From the NCBI GenBank assembly GCA_947095585.1, contig OX352763.1:107487908-107551907 (forward strand): DNA of 64,000 nucleotides, read 5' to 3'. Position 1 is the first letter of the stretch, and the number at the start of each line of letters is the position of its first letter. The notes under the pieces were generated by a model. It had not been told where the DNA came from, did no database searches, and worked only from the letters and a program-made list of their open reading frames with translations. This DNA comes from Nephrocerus scutellatus (Eukaryota > Arthropoda > Insecta > Diptera > Pipunculidae). The position numbers and the translations under genes are program-made. Positions 34,768 through 45,904 of the stretch are shown here, piece by piece.

Positions 34768-37270
34768 TATAACTTCGATGTTATGTTTACCATTAGGATT
34801 TCTTTGTCAAAATTGCACCCCTTCGCTACTGTACAGTATAAAGAGGTCTTGTAAAAGAACACACATTGCACGTATGAATTTTGTTCCTAGAACTATTGTC
34901 AATTAATATACAAAAAGATGATACGTTGAATGATGTGTACAAATAATGTGGTTTACTAATAAGGGAGAGCTCGATTGGAATTTTCTCGCAATTAACAGCT
35001 CTCTTTTAAATGTTATTTTTTTATGTTTTTATAACAATGATTTTAAAACCAAGAAAATAACACTTTCAGGAAACTTAATAAAGAGCAACAGCGTAAAGGG
35101 AGGAATGTTATGGCCGTTTGCCAATAACAATATAATTTAATGTTCTCCTTCTAGGGCAACAATACTTTCAATTTTAATAAAAATTCAATTTAATCAAAAT
35201 TCAAGTCTTTTTATTTGACGTCAAATAAAATGCTTCGATTGAAGTACCAATCGATGCCAACATAAGTAGAGTTGCTGCGCTTTGATTAAACATTCTATTG
35301 CATCTATATCTTTATCCAGTCGAACTCTCCTTCATCTACAAAAGTTTGGTTTTTTTTTATTTCGCTACAAATTAAAAATTCTACACTAAATTCTATTTTT
35401 AAGAACATAAAATAAAACAATGCACGTACCACTTGATCTCGACTCTACATTGCATTGTACTCAATCACTAAACAGCAATAGCTTCCTCTCAGACCACAAT
35501 TCGATGATTAGTTGTTGGTTGTTCCATTACAACTTAGATGAAAATCGCGCGACACTACCCTGTAGTTCTGTTGGCGTTATATCGCTATTCCACTGTAATA
35601 CACTTACTTGCTTACTTACTGTAGGACTGCCAGGGTAAATGTGCATTGGGCAAATCATCAAATCATCTGCATAGTATGGTCGAAAGAAAGCCTCAAATAA
35701 TTGTCTACTCATTTACTAAAAAAAATACCCTGCTGCAGATCTAACTTGGGACATAATTGACCTAAAATTCTGCATTTACTTTTAATGATTGGTGATGTGC
35801 TTTTTACGTTGAACTACTACGCAAAAAAGCTGTTTGATAAATTTGAAGAAGAGGTTATTTTCTTCTCAAAATTCTGTTTTTGAAGTTTTTCGTTTCTACT
35901 GTCTATGTTCAAAGCCTTTTGCTAGATATGCTTAAATCTGATGAATGGTGGCATATAATTGCATAAGATGGAGATTAAAATAAATTTACGGGCACGTCTG
36001 TGCGCTTTTTGTGAGCTAGTAGCGATAAAGTGTTTGTAGCATTTTTATTTGGTAAAATTATGTATGGTATAAAAGTGTATGTATGAATTTGTATGAATAG
36101 AAGGACAATTAAGAATACAAATATAAGTGAAGAGAAATAGAGAAAGAAAAACAAAAACTCAAAAGCGATAGGATATAATAGTATCAATATAGTAATTGGT
36201 GCACGGTTATTATAAAAGAAAAAGGCCAACAGCTAAAATACAAAGCACAGATACACACATACAAACACACCAATAATAAACAGGGGGAAAAACAACGACG
36301 AAAGCCACAATATCAACAGTAATAGCAAACAAATCTATTAAGGACTCGACAAGTTGACACGATACTAGAGGCTATTGGTAAAAAAAAATATTCAACTAAC
36401 AATCAAACAAACGAAATAAAAAACACATCCTGCGTGTAATTGTATTTGTGACACAATTACCTACTTTCAATTGCGGCCGACGACATGGCGACATTAATAA
36501 TTTTAACCAAGCTTGCTCCTTGTTTGCACCTCACACCACACACACACACTGCAGATCAATTATTGTAAGCAAGAAAAGCCCACAACCCCATTTTACCCTT
36601 TGCATTTTCGCTAATGCTATGGACTATGGACTAACAGGAATAAAGAGCTGTAGCTGCTGCAGCAAGGATATAACGAAGCAGCTCGAAGCCAAAAGGTATA
36701 AAAACCCAAAAAAAGGCAGTCTGTTGTTGCTGCTCCTGGCTGACACGCGCCTGAATCATGATTGCAAAGTTTTACGGGCAACCAATTTAGCATGCAATCC
36801 GGTCGCTGCTTTTTCGATTGCGACTGCATAGAAGGAGGGGAATGTGCTAGGAAAGTGCTCTAATGGAATGAGTCAAAGTTCGTATAGTTACACAGCACAG
36901 CTGTGGCACTATGCACGAGGTGAAAAGTCCTTCGCGAATAATCAAGGAAAGGGTTCTCTTCCTTTGTCTTCTTTTCACATATAAATTTACATTTTCTTGG
37001 AAGTCACTTCGACAAAGGAGAAAATGTGCATTATTACTTAAGGGTTATGGAAAACTGCAATTCACCTAATCCTCGTTGACCTTTCCACATGGTTTGTGAG
37101 TCACCCAAAGCAATGTCATGTGCAGCTTTATCGAAACTGCTGCATTCAGTTGTGTTGGTAAACCGCAGGAGTGCATATAGTGTGACCATGATTGTATGTT
37201 TAGATGAGAATTAAGATGAAATATAGATATCAGTTTGATATGAAAATTATTCAGTGGTATAATAAATAAT
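34768..37270. other. Intron between exon j and exon 2, no recognised element
   Basis: AT-rich stretches, a CA repeat near 36530-36550 and poly-purine tracts. No gene supported; scattered short frames lack motifs. Confidence 0.5.
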
Positions 37271-37280
37271 ATTTGACGAC

Positions 37281-37440
37281 AAAAACCATTGCAGTCCAAG
37301 GACGGCGAGTTAAGAAGTTTTCTGTGACAAGCTATTACTCTCAGACATTTGTCAGACTTTCACGAGAGGTAAGACCGTAAAAAATACTTTTGCTATTTCT
37401 GGGATTCGAACCACTAACCTCCTGCTCAGAAGTCCAACGG
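37281..37440 (-). mobile_element. tRNA-derived SINE (member e), internally deleted
   Basis: Contains the minus-strand B box GGTTCGAATCCCAG, the GAGCAGGAGGTT segment and part of the family body, then jumps to the 3' GACTGCAATGG segment. The A-box end and the tail are missing. Confidence 0.7.
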
Positions 37441-37554
37441 TGCACATGCACAGTATATGAACGGAATAAGGCAGGAACCAGTATGTAGACAGTACATTTG
37501 CAACCATACTTCGCACGAGAAATCATGGATTTACGTGAACACCGCCAACTGTGG

Positions 37555-38140
37555 GCTTAACCTCACGGTCCTCTTCGGACGTGGACTAGTTATACGACAA
37601 TCAACGTCCATCATAGACTGATGTACCAGTATTAACTCAATGGTTAGAGCCTATCTTAAATCCTTGCCGGTCTTTGGTTTTTCGACAACCGGTTGAGATA
37701 TGCAACTCCACAGAGAACGCATCATCGCACCGGTAACATCAGGAAGGATACTGATGTACCAAATATTTATGGTAACATCAGTTTGGGGGCTGATGCTCAT
37801 GCTAGCGCTCTATCCGCATTTAGGTAGTAAACCACCAGCCACTACGTAGGCCAAGCCAGAATAATACTGGACCTCAACCAAAGTTGGCCCAGACTCAGTA
37901 AAACCTCCAAGGAGATTAAATCTTATCTGGGGGCAGCCAACCCCCGTAGAACCAACGCAACCTTGGTGAGATCTGCCATCAAGAGACTCAGCTCTTTCAG
38001 AATGAGTGCCTGGGCGATTGCAAAGCAAACCCTGGCAGCACGTTCGTCCGAAACCTCGTATCCTATCATTTGACACTAGGGTGTTTCAAGTCCTAGGCCG
38101 CCCGGGATAGAAACTATCCCAGGCACCAACGCAACGCTAT
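37555..38140 (+). repeat. Dispersed repeat R1 (copy 3)
   Basis: Plus-strand copy from CCTCACGGTCCTCTTCGGAC (37561) to GGGATAGAAACTATCCCAGG (38103). It matches copies at 31440-32095 (minus) and 56430-57080 (plus), sharing GGTAGTAAACCACCAGCCA, TTGGCCCAGACTCAG, ACCTTGGTGAGATCTG and CAGAATGAGTGCCTGGGCGA. Its 3' end carries a small palindrome GGGATAGAAACTATCCC. Type unknown. Confidence 0.7.
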
Positions 38141-38639
38141 TGTATGGTAGGAGCTTAAAAATCGCGTCCAATTCTGACATTTTTCATAGAAGCCCCCTGC
38201 CACTATAATCTATCGAGTTAAACCAAGTATCAAACATAATAAACCAGACAGTAAGATACAAACGGCCCCATCGGGGTGGCAGTGAACAACATGTCATAAA
38301 AATAATAGTTAGTAATAATCTGGTCCTTTTGAGTACAAGGTTTGTACGTAAGAATATCCACAAAGTTACCTAATGGAGCCACTCACAACCAGATAGAATA
38401 AATGTGGATAGACCGCCGCCACAATCCGAACATGATGTGGTGCCAGCTCGGATCTTGTTGGTATGTTGCTCCAAGCGCTGATTACATTACCAACAAAGAG
38501 TACATCCGCGAATAAGTTTCGAGTCAGAACAACTGCCTTGTGCAGCGAAGAGACCAAAAACATTTATAGTCACGCGATAGGATTCGCCCTTAAAGGAGGG
38601 GAAGCAAGTCATGGTACTAAAATGCCGGGCTTAAAAGAG

Positions 38640-39480
38640 ACATAGCGTAGAAGAAGTTGACTTCATTTCATGCGGTATTAGCAAATGTCGGAACGAATGG
38701 TTTGATGATGACTGTAAACTAGCAAATGAAGGAATTGAACGTCTATCACAGGCACCGACAGCGCCGGGTTGCATACTTTTCTACTGGCTTTGGAGAAATT
38801 AGTCCGAAACTTAGATTAACGGTGAGAAGAAAAATCCTCTACAAGTCCATCCAGTTGCTGGTTTAGGGAGACAATATTGACATCATCCGGGGAAACCTAA
38901 GAGCTGTGCAAAAGAACCATACATCCAGTTCGAGTGGATGCGACACGAAATCTGGGACGGCATACAAATGGAATTCAAAAGGAAGCCGCCGAGTTGCCGT
39001 CCTAGGAATACATGGAAATAGACAATAGAAGAGGAAGCAAGATCCCAGGGGACAGAGTGGCGTCTCTTGAAACCTCAGGCGATAAATCGAGTTCGTTGGC
39101 GGGCGTTTGTAGAAGCGCGGAGTAAAGGAAAGAAAGAAAGAAAGAAGAAAGCAGCCGATAACTGCATGAATGATGGAATAAAAGCATAATATTCAAGACT
39201 CTTTAAATCCAGGAATTTTTTACTATAACAACCAAGCTGCCGGTGTCTTGTGTATAAGACAATAGTTATACAAAAGTATATGAATCCGAGACTTGAGTGG
39301 TTAACAGATAGTGGAACTATGCGCTTTAAGCCGCATTTGAAAGAAAATCTTACAAAGAATTGTTGGTCCTGTACGTTAGGAGAGACAGTTCCGACGACTC
39401 TAAAGTAATGAGATCTACGAGCGTTACCACAATATCGATATTGCGAAGAAAATCAAGATCCCTAGGCTTCTGTAGGATAC
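38640..39480 (+). mobile_element. RTE-like LINE fragment with a second LINE tail inserted
   Basis: Outer copy: linker KCRNEWFDDDCKLANEG (38680-38735), RT block GDNIDIIRGNLRAVQKN (38860-38910), then SRLFKSRNFL-like sequence (39195) and RIVGPVR..DSSDDSKVMRS (39358-39410). Between them, 38960-39135 reads RPRNTWK, EEEARSQGTEWRLLKPQAIN and RVRWRAFVEARSKGK, the C-terminal tail of another RTE-like subfamily, ending in (GAAA)n at 39128-39150. So one LINE end sits inside another. Confidence 0.65.
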
Positions 39481-39489
39481 GGTTCGAAA

Positions 39490-40790
39490 AGTATTTTTTC
39501 TAAGCTTTCATGGCGGGTCTGATGGTATAAGTACCGTAGTTTTGTAGAAAATTCTTCATCTTTTCTGGTCTCCGCTGACCTATTTGCTTAATAAATGCTT
39601 TGAGAGTGGCATGTTCCCAGAATGCCTTAAAACTACAATGATTGTACCGGTGCATAAAAAGGGTGACAATAGTGATCCAAATAGCAACAGACTGTTAGTT
39701 TTTTCGAAAAATTTTGAGAAATTAGTCACAAAGAAAATGATATACTATTTTCGTAAAAACAAACTCCTTAGCGATCTTCAGATTAGTTTCGTCAAAGGCA
39801 AGTCTACTGAGGACGCTATGGTGATGTTTCTCGAAAACATCTATTAAGGACTTGACCAAAGAAAAAAAGCTGCTGGACTTTTCCTCGACCTGACTAAAGC
39901 TTTCGATCTAGTTGACTTGGTTTTTAAGTGGATCGCGTCCTACCTCCAAAATAGAACACACTATCTACGATTAATTTCTACAGTAAGGTTGCCTTGCCCT
40001 TAAACAGGTGTTCCACAGGGATCAGTTCTAAGTCCTCTCTTGTTTATTATTTATTTAACTTCGATTTTCAAGCTGACGCTCTATGGGAAAGTTGTGGCCT
40101 ATGCTGATGACCTGGCTCCTTCCTATACGGCCTCGTGTTTAAATACTATTAGGCAATATATGAATTCTGATATATTGCAATTGAACAGATGGCTTACACT
40201 TCATCACATGAAAATCTCATCTAAATCCAAGGTAATGGTGTTTTCCAACAACAAACAATGCTTGATTAATGGAGTAATGTTTTATACACTTAATTGTGAT
40301 CAAATTAATTGCAACGAATCTAGCATTGGAGTTAAAATATCTTTGGCTAACTCTTGTTTGTAATTTAACTTGGAAGCCAAACATAGCTAGCATTTGAAAA
40401 ATCTATAGTCTATATAGCTATGAACCTGCTTGTTGTTGTTTACTATGCTCTAGTACACTCATGTCTGGAGTATGGTATTACTCGCTGGGGCAACGCGTAT
40501 GTAAGTAATCTTCAGACACTTATAACAGCCCAAAAGAAAGTTGTAAGAAAAATGACTTTTAAACAGAGGTTGGAACACACACTTCCACTCTTTAGATCCC
40601 TAGGCTTACTCTCTCTCCGTGACTTATATGTTTTCAAGGTTCTTAAGCTATTCTATGTTCGAGGTGGCTATCTAAACCTAAGAAGGAATGTAACCTACAC
40701 AATGCGGTCTAGGGTGACAATTGCAACACCCAGAGTCAAAACTGAATACCACAGATGTTTTGCCACAAATATAGCACCATTCATGGCAAA
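39490..40790 (+). mobile_element. CR1-like LINE reverse transcriptase, partly readable
   Basis: Long blocks in order: NKCFESGMFPECLKTTMIVP (39587), KKGDNSDPN (39657), KNKLLSDLQISFVKGKSTED (39759), GLFLDLTKAFDLVDLVF (39874-39923, first RT Asp), TGVPQGSVLSPLLFIIYLTS (40008-40065), KVVAYADDLAPSYTASCLNT (40091, catalytic YADD intact), LNRWLTLHHMKISSKSKVMV (40183), YYALVHSCLEYGITRWGNAY (40444), VVRKMTFKQRLEHTLPLFRS (40540), LGLLSLRDLYVFKVLKLFYV. Several stops and shifts. One of the more readable RTs here. Confidence 0.8.
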
Positions 40791-40870
40791 CTGGATGACA
40801 ATGAATCGAAATTGGTACCTGGTGAGAGATTTTCTGCGGGAGACTCGGACTGGACCTCGGCTGTAAAGCC
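40775..40870 (+). mobile_element. RTE-like LINE extreme C-terminus joined to the CR1-like copy
   Basis: NWMTMNRNWYLVRDFLRETR and TGPRL before the stop at 40864-40866 correspond to the end of the RTE-like copies at 7860-7945 and 12470-12550. The preceding CR1-like frame runs straight into it at about 40780, giving a chimeric frame. Confidence 0.65.
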
Positions 40871-40894
40871 ACCGTCACTTTTTGTGAGAGGACT

Positions 40895-41138
40895 TGACTG
40901 GCACTACAGGTCGTTGCAGTCCAGTGCCTAGTTTCTCGCAACTATCCGTCTTGTGCGTGTCATATTTTTGCACACAAATAGAAGGGAGCCACAATTTGAA
41001 GCCGTATCCAAAATGTGAATTTGAAAGCCTTCGCTGACATATCTTATTCTCGGATGTTTGTCAGACATTCACGAGAGGTTAGACCATGAAAGAGATTTTT
41101 GTTGTTTTTCCGGGATTCAAACTAGAGCCTCGGCGCCC
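40895..41138 (-). mobile_element. tRNA-derived SINE (member f)
   Basis: Minus-strand copy with GGCGCCGAGG at the right end, B-box-like GTTTGAATCCCGG, the body with CTCTCGTGAATGTCTGACAA and TTGTGTGCAAAAATATGACA. The segment between A and B boxes is deleted and the simple tail is missing. Confidence 0.75.
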
Positions 41139-41885
41139 TAAGCTTAGTTAAATAAAAAAAGTCTGATCGAAAATAGAAGAACGTCGGTTAAGAGGTCTTT
41201 AGAGAGTTAATAAACGGTGAAAGCATTACATTCCCATAGACAGTAAAGTAGCACAATGTTATGACAGTAGGAATCGGTGCATTTAAGATGAAATTTTAAG
41301 CTTTACAAGAAGAAGGCATTGTAGTTATTTTCACCTCTCTTTTCTTAAGTATCTTATATACTGAAGTAAACCGGTGGAGAACACATCAACCAACATTCAC
41401 ACAAAAAAAAGAAAACTAAAGTTTCGCTTAACTAAGGAATGTTGAAAAAAAAACAATAAAATGTATAAAATTCCACTGAAAACTTTTAAGCTTAACTTAT
41501 TTATTATTATTAATATAATAAGCTATGTATACGCGTAGCGATATAGTTGGCCTGCAGTGTGCCAAATTTGCTTCTGAAATATTTGCTAAATTCTTTTGCT
41601 AGTTTGTATGTTAGAGGATAAGGAAAAAACAAAGCTCTCACAGCACTGGCAAACAGAATTACTAAGACGAAATACAACATGGTATAAGGAGTATATAAGG
41701 TTCTATTACATAGAGAGTGTATATATATATATATAGAGGTGTAACTCAAGTAAAAGTCTAAATTAATTAATTAACAAAAACAAAACTAAACTTAAATTTG
41801 CAATATCTGATAGCTAATTTTTGTTGTTGTGGTTTTATTTATTTTTTCAATCTAATTTTTTTCTTGGTTATATGGAAAATCTTAC
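41139..41885. other. AT-rich intron between exon j and exon 2
   Basis: A TA microsatellite lies at 41719-41734. No gene supported. The minus frame at 41510-41749 is probably chance. Confidence 0.5.
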
Positions 41886-41918
41886 TTCTTTTTGTTTTTT
41901 CTTGCGACCATATTGCGG
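41886..41918 (-). CDS. para: para optional exon j (11 codons)
   Basis: A 33-base microexon encodes PQYGRKKKQKE. It has an acceptor TTCTTTCAG (AG at 41919-41920) and a donor GTAAG at 41881-41885, and is phase 0 on both sides. It fits exactly between the Val that ends exon 1 and the Ile that opens exon 2. In Drosophila the equivalent basic peptide is the alternatively spliced exon j of the channel's cytoplasmic N-terminus. Skipping it keeps the frame, so it can be a cassette here too. It sits alone in intron, over 11 kb from exon 1 and over 21 kb from exon 2. It is too short for ORF finding and was recognised by sequence and splice sites. Whether it is spliced in this species is inferred, not seen. 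Confidence 0.9.
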
Positions 41919-42990
41919 CTGAAAGAAGATTTTGATTTGATTTGTTGGGATTTGGTTTGGTATTCAATTGAGTTAATTGATTCGTATTTGGTGGGTGTGA
42001 TTTTTTATCGTGACGTTAAGGTATGTGTCGATCGACGACGGTTGTGACGAATGAAAGCAACGATTTCAAGTGTTTAGTATTTTAAGTTAAAAAATTTTAA
42101 ATATTAAGAGAGAAAGAGAGAAAAAAAGAGAAAGAAAGAAAAATAAGACAAAAAGAAAAAAAGAAAGAGGAAGAAAGATAAGAAAAGTTCCATTATGTAA
42201 GAGTGTTCACCATTTTCTTCGCAAAGGTATTATCTGCTTTAATATGTTATATATAGAGATACAATATTATGTTAAAATTATATGAAAATTCTGTTAAAAG
42301 AAAATACCGAAATTGTATGTTAATACATTATTGTATGTTTTTTTTATCATGAGAACCTTTTCAAATTTTGTTTAAATTATGAATACGAAAATTTCTGGCT
42401 GAAAATGCGAGTTCTGAAGGTCGAGATGTTCAAGACTTTGTCTTAAGTATGAGTCGCAGTCGATTTTGAATCGATAAATTTGGATATTTATGGCATATGT
42501 ATGACAACAAATATGAGTGGTATTTGTATGTTAACTACAAAGTATTACTAGTTTTACGGAAGTGTAGTGTAGCTTACTAGTTGGATGGTTGCATTATTTG
42601 GAATTCATTAAGGAAGTCGAAGTGTTTCTGAGGGAATATCATGAACAGAGTTTAAATTTTGAAGTTTAAAGTTAAAGCGAAGACAGCTTGAGTGATGAAC
42701 GGGCTGACCTGTTAATAATCAAAAAAAAAGAAAACTATATCATTTTCATTGGTGTAATCCAAGGCAGAATAAGAGGTTTTGATTCAGATTGAAAGAATGC
42801 AAATGGTCCATTAAAGCAGAGCAAGACGTTTTCATCCAGACCTTTAAAGAGAGACACGAAATCTAAAGCAGTGGGTCTATGAAAGCAACCCCAAAGAAGA
42901 ATTAGAATTGGTCATATAATAAAATACAAATATACATCAGCTCGGGGATATGGCCAGTTTGGAGGCATAGTGTTAGCGAAGCAGCAAATC
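41919..42990. other. Intron upstream of exon j with a long purine tract
   Basis: 41919-41935 is the pyrimidine tract and AG of the exon j acceptor. A long run of A and G on the plus strand (42108-42190) is a polypyrimidine tract in the para transcript. Otherwise AT-rich DNA. Confidence 0.5.
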
Positions 42991-43089
42991 ATTGCATCGG
43001 ATGCGATGAGAAATTAAACCACTTATCAACATTTCCTAGACCAAAAATAAATAACCATAAGAACAAAAAATATATATCCTCTCAAAAAG

Positions 43090-43520
43090 GCAAACACAAA
43101 CCTTGGAAATAAAGTACCCGAGAATAGTGCTACGAAAAAGACGTATTGAGAAGAAAGGCTACGGAGACAAGTATTCGAGCTTAAGATGGAATTTCTAAAA
43201 AAAAAATAACACTGGACACATGTTGCCTACAGACGAAAAAAGAAATGTTAAAAATTTTTAGGAGGCAAGTCATGGAGCAAAAAATAAGAGAGGATTGCTT
43301 GGATGGAAAGCAGTATCAGTCAAAGACCCGAACAGCTTGAAACATAGCAACCAAAAAATTTGGAAAAAAGAAGAAATCTGGAAATCGGCCAAAGAAACGG
43401 CAAGAGATAGAATGGCAATGGAAATAGAATGGATAGATGGACAGAACTTCAAGACCTTAAGGACAAGAGAAGACCGGGTTATTTATGTATGTATGAACAT
43501 TTGTACAAGAAACATAAACC
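43090..43520 (+). mobile_element. RTE-like LINE, deleted copy ending in a TATG tail
   Basis: Endonuclease wording KNKRGLLGWKAVS (43288-43320) is followed closely by a C-terminal tail: SAKETARDRMAMEIEWIDGQ and NFKTLRTREDRV (43385-43480), then TATGTATGTATG. The same endonuclease wording recurs at 43890-43930 in the next, longer copy. So this is an internally deleted copy lying in tandem with it. Confidence 0.55.
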
Positions 43521-43554
43521 GGTCTGATCTTTTGGTTACAAACTATGTGTAGAT

Positions 43555-45650
43555 TACGAAGATGGTCTCGATTTTCACAATGGAATGTCAGAACACTTAA
43601 CTGGCTAAACTTTAATGAGAGTATCGGAGGCTATGTAACGACATTAAAGAAATCAGCTAGGTTGATGTGGATTTACATTGACGAAAAATGCACAGTAAAT
43701 GGTTAACTGGTCTTTCCTCTTAGTATCAGTTCACAGAGGAGTAAATTTGATCCACTCAGAAAAGCAGATACAAGTTTTGGAAATGAAGTACTCAAGAAAA
43801 GAATTACAAAAATTACGTTTTGGAAGGAAAAGCTATGAAGACTTAGGTACGAGCTTAAGCTTAAACATTTGGGTAGATAGACCTGTAGCAAGAAATAAAA
43901 GAGGATTGCTAGGATGGAAAGCAATATCTGAGCGAAATTGTTAGCGCCTTTGAACGCGAAGAATTGAAAGATTGTCCAGTGCTGCGAGCCAACTGAGAAA
44001 GCAAACTTGAATATTTCTGCGGTATGTTCGACAATCTACTCAGGCATACTATCAGACAACGATCTTGTCATACTAATAGATGACCTTAACGCATGAGTTG
44101 AAAGCAACAACATTGAGCTGGATGACGTCCTGGACAAACAGGTATTGGGAGACCGGTACGAGAATGTTTAGCTACTAATTGAGATCTGCACAAACCAGGC
44201 AAACCTTTTTATGAATAAAGCATATATAACGCAACAACATGGACAGCGTTTAGCTTTAATTTGCGTACACAAGGCTACCAGCTAGACCATGTTTGTGTTA
44301 GTAACGGGATTAACACACTTATAATTGTTGTACACAACAAACATAGCGGCAAAATAGCAACTGACCTGGTACTTCCTAATACGAGATTACAAACTACTTT
44401 ACTGCGACGAGATAAGAAATCCTATCGTAAAAACTATCAGGATTGTAAGCTACAAGTTTAAAGCAAAAGGAACAATATTTTAAGAAGTAAATACAAAGAG
44501 ATATATACTGCAAGACATGCGTCAAAAGTTGGAAGAATATGGCAAAATTTGAAAGCCTCAATTTCATTAACTACGAAGGCAGTAGTTGACAGAGCACTTA
44601 AAAAAATAATATGAAATTGTAATCAGCTGTGAGAATAATCAAATAAATACATTACCTTCGTGCGTTCAACACAAGAAAATCACCTAAACTGCGAGGTCGA
44701 ACTATGGAACACTAAAAAGTGAGTGCAGAGGCAAGCGAAACTGCTATGTCAACTTAGCTCAAGTAGCAAAAACGGTAGCATCCACAGGCATCTTAAAGAC
44801 GAAGATCAACGTGACAAAAAGACTTTCTGAGATAAACAGCGAAACAATGCGCCAATCAAGGATCCACAACACAACAATATAAAATTAGAAGAAGACTTTT
44901 TAAGATTGTGGGTCAATTATACTTCAACACTCAATGTCGTTACGACTAGCACTGATCTCTACATTAGCATCCATCAGAGGACACCACAAAGAAGAATCTG
45001 CACTGGCACTTTCAGTGAAACAGAAATTGCAGCAGCCATCCCCTCAAAAGAGGTAGGAAATGGCAATATCGCTGTTCAGAGAACTCTAAGAGACTTGTTC
45101 AAGAATTAACAGCTTCCAAGAAAGACTGCAGGAATTCGCGAGGGATCACATTATTGCCTTGTAAGAGCAAGGTATAATTATAAAATTTCTGTATTTATAG
45201 GTTCAATATGGTTTATACCATATTTATCAACTTATGGAATAATAAATTATCCTTTAATTTTAGGATTAAAATTTAATAAGTTATTTGATCAAGGTAAGTA
45301 TTAAACAGGATTATCTACAACCGCATTGTGAAACCATTAAAAGAATGCCTCTGAAATCAACAAGCTGCGTTTGCACATTGATTCTGTGTGAATAACATCA
45401 ACACACTTAGAGAAAAGTCCTAGATTGAGTTCTTTAAATCTTCGATAACGATAGCCGTGGGATTAACTGGAATGTTTACCATTTCCAGCATAATCTCATA
45501 TATGCCGAAAACATTATGCAGCTATCTAATTGATGTACCATATATGTGGACAAAGCTGGACGACTTGTAGACAGAGTCGGCGAAGGCTGGTCCAAAAATT
45601 AATAATAAAATAATAGTCAGTCCTAAAAGGAATAATTAGAAATAATATTT
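43555..45650 (+). mobile_element. RTE-like LINE, endonuclease to RT, split by mitochondrial DNA
   Basis: Endonuclease: FSQWNVRTLNWL-like start (43575), RNKRGLLGWKAISER (43893), DLVILIDDLNA (44065-44100; GDFNA block), LRTQGYQLDHVCVSNGIN (44258-44310; IDHV block). Linker: SETEIAAAIPSKEVGNG (45018). RT start RNSRGITLLPCKS-like (45135-45170), then a mitochondrial insert at 45175-45297, then VLNRIIYNRIVKPLKECL (about 45299-45350), NNINTLREKS (45390), YAENIMQLSN (about 45500-45530, the YADD position) and KLDDL..ESAKAGPKINNK. Antisense to para. Confidence 0.72.
45175..45297 (+). pseudogene. Nuclear mitochondrial insertion (numt): ND5 C-terminal segment
   Basis: About 40 codons read, with the invertebrate mitochondrial code, NYKISVFMGSMWFMPYLSTY then GMMNYPLILGLKFNKLFDQG. 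This matches the C-terminal part of insect NADH dehydrogenase subunit 5 (MWFMP, PL.LG, FDQG landmarks). Base composition is strongly AT with ATA used for Met, as in insect mtDNA. The fragment cannot act as a gene here. It interrupts the RT frame of an RTE-like LINE: left LINE sequence ends GCAAGGTA (45174) and the frame resumes at GTATTAAACAGG (45298). Confidence 0.8.
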
Positions 45651-45900
45651 CCAAAGTACCAAAGATTGCCAATGAAACCAACTTGCTAACACATGATCAT
45701 GATTGTTTGTTGTTTTCAAATATCAGCTCACAAAATTAGGTCCTTCTGGGCAAGTCTGTTAGAATCATATTATGCAATAGAGTGAAGTGGTAAGAGTACT
45801 TTCGTTTCACGTGTAATTTTGCTCCACTGTTGCTGCAGGAAAACTGACACGGCCTGCAACTGTTCTTATACGTAGTAGTGTTTTACAACCTGCACTATCT
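45651..45900. other. Probable LINE debris, unreadable
   Basis: Scrambled continuation of the LINE above; no motif can be named with confidence. Confidence 0.35.
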
Positions 45901-45904
45901 TGCT

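Noticed and set aside
35527..35712. Minus-strand frame with FRPYYADDLMI, resembling the reverse-transcriptase YADD box
   Set aside because: No other RT motif can be read within 300 bases on either side, so a four-residue match is probably chance.
40891..41138. Possible inverted repeat between SINE copies in opposite orientation
   Set aside because: Opposite-strand SINEs naturally form distant inverted repeats; no specific hairpin element is implied.
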